This document shows positions 5,949 through 11,257 of a DNA stretch of 11,257 bases, in pieces (within the stretch, counting starts at the first letter, position 1; every line of letters starts with the position of its first letter). The notes under the pieces are model-generated. The model searched no databases, was not told the DNA's origin, and saw only the letters and a program-made list of their open reading frames with translations. Origin of the DNA: Syntrophomonas_B sp035447945 (GTDB lineage Bacteria; Bacillota; Syntrophomonadia; Syntrophomonadales; Syntrophomonadaceae). The DNA lies in contig DAOTHZ010000066.1 of the NCBI GenBank assembly GCA_035447945.1, positions 1 to 11,257 of the forward strand. Reading direction: 5' to 3'. Both the position numbers and the translations under genes were made by a program.

Positions 5949-6737
5949 TTGAATCTCTACCATAACAGCAAAAGTAAAAATCAGGAATTACTTACCTGGC
6001 AAATTGTTTCCCTGGTTCTTATCGCCTCCGCCTGGTGTCTGCTCTCTTTCGGTTTCAAGATTAATCCGGTCTTCCTGCCGACACCATTAGCCGTCGCAGA
6101 AGCGTTTCGGGAACTGTGGCAGGAAGGCGTTTTGCTCTCCTACACCCTGATAAGCCTTTATCGGGTTCTGATCGGCTTCTTTGCCGCAGCCATCATCGCC
6201 ATTCCTTTGGGCATTTTAATGGCGACCAACACCAAAACCGAGGGTTTTTTTGCCCCTTTCATCGGCTTTGTCCGTTATCTGCCCGTTTCTGCATTGATTC
6301 CCCTGATGATTCTCTATTTTGGAATCGGTGATTTTGAAAAAATGGCGGTCATCTTTGTCGGGACCTTTTTTCAACTGGTACTGATGGTGCAGGACACCGT
6401 AGGCACTGTTCCCGGCGATTTACTCAAGGCTGCTTGTACTTTGGGAGCGGACGGTTCGGCCATCTATACCAAAGTCCTGTTGCCGGCCTCCATGCCAGGA
6501 ATAATGGACAATCTGCGCATTTGTATCGGCTGGGCCTGGACCTATCTGGTCATTGCGGAACTGGTCGCCGCCAATTCAGGACTGGGATTCATGATTTTGC
6601 GTTCCCAGCGTTTCTTGCAGACGGATCGTATTTTTGCCGGCCTGATCATCATCGGTTGTCTGGGTCTGCTGACCGATTATTTGTTTAAAACCCTGTCCAA
6701 AGTTCTTTTTCCGTGGTATGAAAGGTTGGGACAATAA
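5949..6737 (+). CDS. ABC transporter permease, SsuC/TauC-like
   Basis: The membrane subunit (262 aa) of the importer, with about six hydrophobic segments and the BPD_transp_1 domain. Family landmarks are FLPTPLAVAEAF, SLYRVLIGFFAA, the conserved RYLPVSALIPLMILYFGIGD and the EAA-loop AACTLGADGSAIYTKVLLPA (about 161-180). AWTYLVIAELVAANSGLGFMI follows, which is typical of SsuC/TauC/NrtB permeases. The start is a TTG at 5949-5951: it lies about 6 nt after a strong ribosome-binding site (TTGGGGGGGA, 5934-5943). The frame is open to 5898, but that extension would put the ribosome-binding site inside the gene. The stop is immediately followed by the ATPase start (TAAATG), so the two genes are translationally coupled. 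Substrate unknown, as for the receptor. Confidence 0.88.
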   Translation: MNLYHNSKSKNQELLTWQIVSLVLIASAWCLLSFGFKINPVFLPTPLAVAEAFRELWQEGVLLSYTLISLYRVLIGFFAAAIIAIPLGILMATNTKTEGFFAPFIGFVRYLPVSALIPLMILYFGIGDFEKMAVIFVGTFFQLVLMVQDTVGTVPGDLLKAACTLGADGSAIYTKVLLPASMPGIMDNLRICIGWAWTYLVIAELVAANSGLGFMILRSQRFLQTDRIFAGLIIIGCLGLLTDYLFKTLSKVLFPWYERLGQ

Positions 6738-7511
6738 ATGCTGTTATTTGAAGGGGTATATAAAACTTTTAGCAGCGGAGATAAAAGGGTCGAGGCGTTG
6801 GAAGACATCAACATGCAGGTCGAACAGTCCGAGTTCGCTGTTATTGTCGGTCCCAGCGGCTGCGGAAAAAGCACTCTGCTGCAGATCGCTGCCGGCTTGG
6901 AACATCCCACCGCCGGCAAAGCGTATTTAAACGATACGGAAATTACCGGACCGGGTGCTGACCGAGGCATGGTTTTCCAAGCCTATACGCTGTTTCCTTG
7001 GCTGAATGTGGCAGACAACGTGGCTTTCGGTCCGCGGCAAAAGAAAATGCCCGAGCAGGAAGTGCAGGAAAGGGTCAATCGCTATCTGGAAGTAACCGGC
7101 CTGCTGAAATTCGCCAAACTTTACCCAAAAGCATTGTCGGGCGGGATGAAACAACGGGTGGCCATCGCCAGAGCGTTGGCCAATGACCCGGAGGTGCTGC
7201 TGATGGATGAGCCGTTCGGAGCCCTGGATGCCCAGACGCGCGTGGTCATGCAGGAATTGCTGCTGCAAATCTGGGAAACCGATCACAAGACAGTGCTTTT
7301 CATTACCCACGATATTGACGAAGCGATTCTGCTGGCCGATACAGTGCATGTGATGAGCCGACAGCCGGGCAGCATCAAAAAGACGCTCTCCATTCCCCTG
7401 GCACGTCCCCGCGATCACAGCCTGACGTTGCGTCCGGAATTTATCGGTCTAAAGAAAGAAATCTTGGAATTGATCTGGGAAGAAAGCAAAGCGGCCGCCC
7501 AGGAATTCTAA
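6738..7511 (+). CDS. ABC transporter ATP-binding protein, SsuB/TauB-like
   Basis: The energising subunit (257 aa) of the importer. The motifs are complete: Walker A GPSGCGKST (38-46), Q-loop FQ (about 81) followed by AYTLFPWLNVADNVAFG, signature LSGGMKQ (133-139), Walker B VLLMDEP (153-159), D-loop FGALDAQTR, and switch histidine in FITHD (191). The LFPWLNV block and the DEPFGALDAQTR string are hallmarks of the nitrate/sulfonate/taurine ATPase family. The ATG directly abuts the permease stop codon, and the only upstream purine-rich site is the weak AAAGG within the permease end, consistent with translational coupling. The gene is last in the operon, and a perfect 11-bp terminator stem begins 36 nt beyond its stop. 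Confidence 0.92.
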   Translation: MLLFEGVYKTFSSGDKRVEALEDINMQVEQSEFAVIVGPSGCGKSTLLQIAAGLEHPTAGKAYLNDTEITGPGADRGMVFQAYTLFPWLNVADNVAFGPRQKKMPEQEVQERVNRYLEVTGLLKFAKLYPKALSGGMKQRVAIARALANDPEVLLMDEPFGALDAQTRVVMQELLLQIWETDHKTVLFITHDIDEAILLADTVHVMSRQPGSIKKTLSIPLARPRDHSLTLRPEFIGLKKEILELIWEESKAAAQEF

Positions 7512-7547
7512 ATGACAACGCCTTGGCAACAGACGCAATAAAACCGT

Positions 7548-7596
7548 AATGGGTTTACGAGCCGCTCAGCCACGGCCAGTAAACCCATTTCTTTAT
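7548..7596. terminator. Bidirectional intrinsic terminator between convergent genes
   Basis: AATGGGTTTAC (7548-7558) and GTAAACCCATT (7579-7589) form a perfect 11-bp stem; the 20-nt loop can fold further by GCCG/CGGC. On the plus strand it is followed by TCTTTAT, and on the minus strand by ACGGTTTTATTG. It sits between the plus-strand importer operon and the end of the minus-strand HerA-like gene, so it probably ends transcription from both sides. Confidence 0.8.
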
Positions 7597-7623
7597 CGAA
7601 TGCTTGAAGGATTCTTTATTGTC

Positions 7624-9099
7624 TTATCTTTTCAGCAATGACCCCAGCAAACCTCTGACCAGTTCCCGGCCGATCTGACGTCCCACCGTATTGACAGCGC
7701 TTTTGGTCATTTGTTCAACAAACGTATCGGATTTTCTTCCCGGTTTTGACCGGCTTGCAGCCTGGCGCTCTTTCTCCGCTGCCGCTTGCTCTTCCTGCCG
7801 CTGCTCCTCTTCTTTTTCCCGCAGCATTTTGGCTTGCAGCTTTTCATAGGCAGACTCCCGGTCAACTGTTTTTTCATATTTGCCGTACATGATTGACTGG
7901 TTTATGGCCTGACTTCTTCTCTGCTCTGAAATGGGTCCCATCAAACTGCGGGGAGGCAGGATAAAAGCCCGCTGCACCATCGCAGGACTGCCTTTTTCCT
8001 CCAGAAATGAGACCAGGGCTTCGCCGACCGCCAGTTCCGTAATGACATCCGCCACTTTGTAGTTGGGGTTTTGACGAAACGTTTCCGCGGCCGCCTTGAT
8101 GGCCTTCTGATCTTTCGGCGTAAAGGCCCGCAGGGCGTGTTGTACCCGATTGCCCAACTGCCCCAGAACACTGTCGGGAATATCGGCCGGATTTTGGGTA
8201 ATGAAATAGATGCCTACGCCCTTGGAACGAATCAGGCGCACCACTTGTTCAATTCTCTCCAGCAACACTTTGGGAGCGTCATTAAAAAGCAGGTGAGCTT
8301 CGTCAAAGAAAAAGATCATCTTGGGTTTGTCCAGATCGCCAACTTCCGGCAGTTCTTCAAACAGCTCGGAAAGCATCCACAATAGGAATGTCGAATACAG
8401 CAGCGGGGAATGAAATAGCTGGTCACAGGCCATGATGTTGATATAACCCATCCCATCGCGGTCTGTTTTCAGCAAATCATAAATATCCAGGGCTGGTTCA
8501 CCGAAAAACTGATCCGCCCCCTGTTCTTCAATGACCAGAATGGCACGTTGGATGGCACCGATGGACTGTTTGGAAACATTTCCGTACTCCGTTGTATATT
8601 CGGCGGCGTTTTCCGCCACATAGACCAGCATGGTTTTTAAATCTTTCAGATCGAGAAGCAACAACTGCTGGTCATCGGCAATTTTAAAAGCAATATTTAA
8701 AACGCCGGTTTGGGTATCATTCAGGCCCAACAAACGGGATAAAAGCAACGGCCCCATCTCAGAGATGGTGGTACGTACGGGATGACCTTGCCGGGCAAAC
8801 ACATCCCAGAATTGTACCGGGAAGGCATGATAGTTGAAATTATCGAGCTCCAGTTTTTTAATTCTTTCCTGCATTTTGGGACTATCTTCCCCCGGTTCGC
8901 ACATCCCGGCAAGATCTCCCTTGATGTCGGTAAGAAACACTGGCGTGCCGGTTGCACTAAAGGATTCAGCCAGCACTTTCAGCGTAATGGTTTTACCGGT
9001 TCCGGTAGCCCCGGCAATCAAGCCATGGCGGTTGGCCATGGAAGGCAGAATATATAGTTCGTTTTCTCCTTTGGCAATCTGCAATCCGTTTTTCGTCAT
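7624..9099 (-). CDS. HerA-like P-loop ATPase (DUF853 / YjgR family)
   Basis: A 491-residue ATPase of the HerA/FtsK superfamily. Walker A GATGTGKT is at 30-37, after the NRHGLIAG lead-in. FLTDIKGDLAGM (about 55-66) follows, with the Walker B and acidic residues FFFDEAHLLF (263-272) and the sensor TQNPADIPDSVLGQLGNRVQH (about 301-321), whose arginines could be fingers. There is no N-terminal HAS-barrel domain, as is usual for the YjgR branch, and the length is close to that of E. coli YjgR (about 500 aa). The C-terminal region (about 420-450) is a highly charged, probably helical Glu/Gln/Lys-rich segment ending in a basic tail. The ATG is preceded by AGGAG (9106-9110) at 6 nt. It follows zapA by 32 nt. 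The cellular role is unknown; a DNA-translocating motor is a family-based guess. Confidence 0.85.
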   Translation of the reverse strand: MTKNGLQIAKGENELYILPSMANRHGLIAGATGTGKTITLKVLAESFSATGTPVFLTDIKGDLAGMCEPGEDSPKMQERIKKLELDNFNYHAFPVQFWDVFARQGHPVRTTISEMGPLLLSRLLGLNDTQTGVLNIAFKIADDQQLLLLDLKDLKTMLVYVAENAAEYTTEYGNVSKQSIGAIQRAILVIEEQGADQFFGEPALDIYDLLKTDRDGMGYINIMACDQLFHSPLLYSTFLLWMLSELFEELPEVGDLDKPKMIFFFDEAHLLFNDAPKVLLERIEQVVRLIRSKGVGIYFITQNPADIPDSVLGQLGNRVQHALRAFTPKDQKAIKAAAETFRQNPNYKVADVITELAVGEALVSFLEEKGSPAMVQRAFILPPRSLMGPISEQRRSQAINQSIMYGKYEKTVDRESAYEKLQAKMLREKEEEQRQEEQAAAEKERQAASRSKPGRKSDTFVEQMTKSAVNTVGRQIGRELVRGLLGSLLKR

Positions 9100-9131
9100 A
9101 TCATTCTCCTATATCTTTATTGCACTGCTGG

Positions 9132-9416
9132 TTATGATTGTCCGAGACGATTTTTTCTTTCTTCCTCCAAGGCCTTAATCAATTGGTCATAGTCTTCCTG
9201 TAATTTGTTGAGCTCATCCGCCAGATTAAGCGCTGTCAAAACAGCCACCTTGCTGGTCGAGAGATGGTGGTTTCTCTGGCCGATCATGCGCATACGCCGA
9301 TCTACATAGGAACCAAGCATTTGTATATATTCCGGATCTTCATTGCCCTTAACCACATAATCTTCGTTATAAATACTGACCGTCACTTTGTTGACCGTGT
9401 TTTTTTTGGCATCCAC
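9132..9416 (-). CDS. zapA: Cell division protein ZapA
   Basis: A 94-residue protein with the ZapA fold order. An N-terminal beta-rich part (NKVTVSIYNEDYVVKGNEDPEYIQMLGSYVDRRM, written here in two halves: NKVTVSIYNEDYVVKG and NEDPEYIQMLGSYVDRRM) is followed by the helix that carries STSKVAVLTALNLADEL, and a C-terminal coiled coil (KLQEDYDQLIKALEEERK). ZapA binds FtsZ filaments and bundles them at the division site. The start is a GTG (9414-9416) with AAGGGGG about 8 nt upstream; the nearby ATG (9410-9412) is out of frame. It appears to be the first gene of a two-gene unit with the HerA-like ATPase. No convincing promoter was found in the 70 bases between the upstream terminator and the start. 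Confidence 0.88.
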   Translation of the reverse strand: MDAKKNTVNKVTVSIYNEDYVVKGNEDPEYIQMLGSYVDRRMRMIGQRNHHLSTSKVAVLTALNLADELNKLQEDYDQLIKALEEERKNRLGQS

Positions 9417-9484
9417 TTGGCCCGCCCCCTTTTCTAGGAATGAGTAATACTTCTATACTTGCGACGCATTTCCTTCTCATCCCG

Positions 9485-9534
9485 AAAAAGAAAACCTGGG
9501 CGGGGTTACTCCCCGTCAATCAGCAGCCCGGTTT
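9485..9534 (-). terminator. Intrinsic terminator downstream of phoU (end of pst operon)
   Basis: On the minus strand AAACCGGGC (9526-9534) pairs with GCCCAGGTTT (9492-9501) with a single bulged A. The apical part can also fold through GGGG/CCCC. The stem runs into TTTTCTTTTT (9485-9494). It lies about 140 nt after the phoU stop and about 70 nt before zapA, so it separates the pst/phoU operon from zapA. Confidence 0.65.
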
Positions 9535-9585
9535 GATCATCGCAATAGGTTTTGCGCATTCTCCTCAGTCCCGGCAACCATGCAG

Positions 9586-9604
9586 GTAATAACTTTATTA
9601 TTAC
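9586..9604. repeat. AT-rich inverted repeat beside parS
   Basis: GTAATAA (9586-9592) and TTATTAC (9598-9604) are exact inverted copies around CTTTA. The last base is shared with the first base of the large palindrome that contains parS. The stem is too AT-rich to act as a terminator. It may be an unwinding or protein-binding site, or chance in an AT-rich patch. Confidence 0.35.
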
Positions 9605-9637
9605 AACAACAATGTTGCACGTGAAACATTGTTGTTG
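9604..9637. other. parS: parS-like ParB/Spo0J binding site inside a 34-bp palindrome
   Basis: TGTTGCACGTGAAACA (9613-9628) matches the Bacillus parS consensus TGTTnCACGTGAAACA at every defined position. ParB (Spo0J) loads at parS and spreads to organise and segregate the origin region. The arms extend beyond the core: CAACAACAATGTT (9604-9616) and AACATTGTTGTTG (9625-9637) are exact inverted copies, with one mismatched pair (G9617/A9624) in the centre. It lies in the spacer after phoU, and no T-tract follows on either strand, so it is not a terminator. The match is by direct reading; ParB binding is inferred from the known consensus. Confidence 0.75.
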
Positions 9638-9676
9638 CAGGAATGCCTGTTCCAAAAAGAACGTCCCGGTGTAACA

Positions 9677-10345
9677 TCAGGCGCGGGCCAGTACGTTGAT
9701 GTCAATTCGCTTGCCTTCTTCATTATAAACCACCATTTCTGCCAGGTTGGTGGCATGGTCAGCAATGCGTTCCAGGTGGCCGGCGACCAGCAGCAAATCA
9801 GTTGCCTGGGGGATGTTTCTGGCATCTTGCATCATATGCAGCAGCAGATCCCGATAGACCTGTTCATACAGTTCGTCGGACAACTTTTCCATCCCGACCA
9901 AACTCATGGCCATATCCACATCGCCGTCGACATAGGCTTTCAGGGCAATTCTCACCATTCCTTCAGCGGTTTCGGCCATGCGGGGAATATCGATCAGCGG
10001 CTTGATATATTTCTGATCATGCAGACGAATCGTGATTTCACCAATATCTTCAGCGTGATCGGCCATTCTCTCCATGTCAACGATGATCCGCAAAGCCGTA
10101 CCGATAAAACGCAGATCACGGGCCATGGGTTGTTTCAAGGCAATCAGCTGAAGGCATTTATTTTCAATTTCCACAGCCATGGCATCCATGATATCATCAC
10201 GCTCAATCACCTCTTGGGCCATTTCAATATCTTTGTCAACCAACGATTTGACTGCCTTAAAAATCTGTTCTTCTAGAAGACGACCCATTTTCAAAATTTC
10301 TTCTTTCAATTTTTTTAATTCGATGTCCAGATTGTCAACGACCAT
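9677..10345 (-). CDS. phoU: Phosphate uptake regulator PhoU
   Basis: A 222-residue all-helical protein made of two PhoU repeats. The first contains LKKLKEEILKMGRLLEEQI and the metal-binding-type E/DxxxD block RIIVDMERMADHAEDIGEI. The second contains EKLSDELYEQVYRDLLLHM and the matching LVAGHLERIADHATNLAEM. PhoU represses the Pho regulon and restrains Pst uptake when phosphate is plentiful, acting with PstB and a PhoR-type kinase in the cytoplasm. The start at ATG 10345 is preceded by AGGAGG with a 9-nt spacer. The open frame continues upstream to 10450 into pstB, but that stretch is antiparallel-looking filler with no PhoU homology. The gene lies 28 nt after the pstB stop, so it is the last gene of pst...A-B-phoU. 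The length is normal for the family. Confidence 0.95.
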   Translation of the reverse strand: MVVDNLDIELKKLKEEILKMGRLLEEQIFKAVKSLVDKDIEMAQEVIERDDIMDAMAVEIENKCLQLIALKQPMARDLRFIGTALRIIVDMERMADHAEDIGEITIRLHDQKYIKPLIDIPRMAETAEGMVRIALKAYVDGDVDMAMSLVGMEKLSDELYEQVYRDLLLHMMQDARNIPQATDLLLVAGHLERIADHATNLAEMVVYNEEGKRIDINVLARA

Positions 10346-10373
10346 TTTCCTTAACCTCCTGTCCTTTGTATGA

Positions 10374-11135
10374 TCAACCAAATCTTCCGGTGATATAGTC
10401 TTCCGTCCGTTTGTCAAGGGGGTTGACGAAGATTTCGGTGGTTTTGCCAAACTCGATCAGCTCGCCGCTGAGAAAAAATCCGGTATAGTCAGAAACCCGC
10501 GCGGCCTGTTGCATATTGTGGGTCACAATCACAATTGTATAATGATTCTTTAGTTCCCCAATCAACTCTTCCAATCGGGTCGTGGAAATGGGGTCCAAAG
10601 CCGAGGCGGGTTCATCCATCAGGATGACTTCCGGCTCCACTGCCAGCACGCGGGCAATTACGAGACGCTGCTGCTGACCGCCCGACATCCGGGCTGCCGG
10701 ACTCTTGAGCCGATCACTGACTTCCTTCCACAAGTTGGCTGCCTTCAGGCTCTTTTCCACGATTTCATCCAGCCGGCTTTTGTTCTTTATCCCATGAATG
10801 CGGGGACCATAGGCAACATTGTCATAAATGGACATGGGAAACACCGATGGTTTTTGGAAGACCATGCCGACTTTTTTGCGCAGGGCCACCACATCCACAT
10901 CGCTGCTGTAAATGGGCTGTTGATCCAGATAAATCTGTCCTTTGATCGTGGTGCCTTCGATCAATTCGTTTAACCGGTTCAGACTGCGCAGAAAAGTTGA
11001 CTTGCCGCAGCCGGAAGGTCCAATCAGAGCGGTCACCTTATTCTCTTCTATATCCATGTTTATGCCCTGCAGGGCTTGATATTGATTGTAAAATACCTGC
11101 AAATTCTGACTTTGCATTTTGAGCGTTTTTTCCAT
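10374..11135 (-). CDS. pstB: Phosphate ABC transporter ATP-binding protein PstB
   Basis: The ATPase (253 aa) of the high-affinity phosphate importer. Walker A GPSGCGKST (39-47) is followed by FLRSLNRLNELI, a PstB hallmark. The Q-loop is VFQKPSVFPMSIYDNVAYGPR (in two parts: VFQKPSVFPMS and IYDNVAYGPR), the signature is MSGGQQQR (150-157), Walker B is VILMDEP (170-176) and the switch histidine lies in IVTHNMQQA. GIYRVSDYTGFF-like text (ARVSDYTGFFLSGELIEFG) and the C-terminal DYITGRFG also match PstB. Small departures from the usual wording, such as MSGGQ for LSGGQ, IARVLA for IARALA and DEPASALDP for DEPTSALDP, leave all catalytic residues intact. The ATG is preceded by GAGGTGG. It lies 15 nt after the end of pstA and 28 nt before phoU, in one operon. 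Confidence 0.96.
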   Translation of the reverse strand: MEKTLKMQSQNLQVFYNQYQALQGINMDIEENKVTALIGPSGCGKSTFLRSLNRLNELIEGTTIKGQIYLDQQPIYSSDVDVVALRKKVGMVFQKPSVFPMSIYDNVAYGPRIHGIKNKSRLDEIVEKSLKAANLWKEVSDRLKSPAARMSGGQQQRLVIARVLAVEPEVILMDEPASALDPISTTRLEELIGELKNHYTIVIVTHNMQQAARVSDYTGFFLSGELIEFGKTTEIFVNPLDKRTEDYITGRFG

Positions 11136-11150
11136 CTTTCCACCTCTTCT

Positions 11151-11257
11151 TCAGCGCACGGCCTGCGAAAATTTACGCAAACTCAGATTGGCCAGATAAT
11201 TTATGATCAGAATCAGAATGATGATCAAGAAAGCGGTCCCAAAGGCTCTATCCATGG
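11151..11257 (-). CDS. pstA: Phosphate ABC transporter permease PstA, C-terminal end (runs off right edge)
   Basis: The last 34 or so codons of a permease gene, ending in TGA at 11151-11153. The visible end reads DRAFGTAFLIIILILIINY followed by LANLSLRKFSQAVR: a final hydrophobic helix and a short basic tail, as in the C-terminus of PstA (family pattern: YGTA, hydrophobic helix, N-x-x-A). It is directly upstream of pstB in the same direction, the usual order pstS-C-A-B-phoU. The fragment alone would be a weak call; its position before pstB makes it likely. Confidence 0.85.
   Translation of the reverse strand, partial: MDRAFGTAFLIIILILIINYLANLSLRKFSQAVR

Noticed and set aside
6927..7418. Minus-strand open frame of 163 codons inside the SsuB-like ATPase gene
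   Set aside because: His/Gln-rich shadow translation of the ATPase gene; the plus-strand frame carries all ABC motifs.
9509..9562. Minus-strand 17-codon frame (MRKTYCDDQTGLLIDGE) with GAGGAG close upstream
   Set aside because: The spacer between GAGGAG and the ATG is only 1 nt, the frame runs into the terminator stem, and nothing about the peptide is recognisable; most likely chance.
9629..10276. Plus-strand open frame of 215 codons opposite phoU
   Set aside because: It is the antisense shadow of phoU, has no ribosome-binding site and no recognisable domain, and overlaps the parS palindrome at its start.
1..11257. CRISPR array, tRNA/rRNA genes, insertion sequences, prophage or toxin-antitoxin genes
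   Set aside because: No regularly spaced direct repeats, no transposase or integrase frames and no recognisable structural RNA genes other than the tupA leader were seen on either strand.

Overview
The window looks like chromosomal DNA from a low-to-mid GC Gram-positive anaerobe or facultative anaerobe (Firmicutes, most likely Clostridia in the broad sense). The reasons are GGAGG-type ribosome-binding sites, lipoprotein-type substrate-binding proteins, a TupABC tungstate importer, a Bacillus-type parS site, and a ZapA/U32 peptidase gene set. This is inference from gene content; no marker gene fixes the species.

Layout, left to right. (1) Bases 1-1898, minus strand: the start of a U32-family peptidase/hydroxylase gene that runs off the left edge, a divergent NIF3-like metal-binding protein with its own promoter, and a YetF/DUF421 membrane protein. 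(2) Bases 1927-4669, minus strand: a complete tungstate uptake unit. It has a strong sigma-A promoter, a structured leader of about 200 nt with a riboswitch-like fold and an intrinsic terminator, then tupA, tupB and tupC. A possible 43-codon small ORF containing a terminator-like hairpin follows. (3) Bases 4813-7511, plus strand, divergent from tup: a lipoprotein/permease/ATPase importer of the nitrate/sulfonate/taurine (SsuABC/TauABC) class whose substrate cannot be read from sequence. It ends at a bidirectional terminator. (4) Bases 7624-9416, minus strand: zapA (cell division) followed closely by a HerA-like P-loop ATPase (DUF853/YjgR type). (5) Bases 9485-9637: a spacer holding a terminator and a match to the Bacillus parS consensus inside a 34-bp near-perfect palindrome. 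(6) Bases 9677-11257, minus strand: the 3' part of a phosphate-transport operon (end of pstA, pstB, phoU).

Three ABC importers are present (tungstate, sulfonate/nitrate-type, phosphate). The two most interesting non-coding elements are the tupA leader, which looks like a transcription-attenuation riboswitch probably sensing molybdenum/tungsten cofactor, and the parS site between phoU and zapA, which suggests that the region is in the origin-proximal, ParB-bound part of the chromosome. Several start codons were moved inward from the longest open frame because a good ribosome-binding site marks an internal start.
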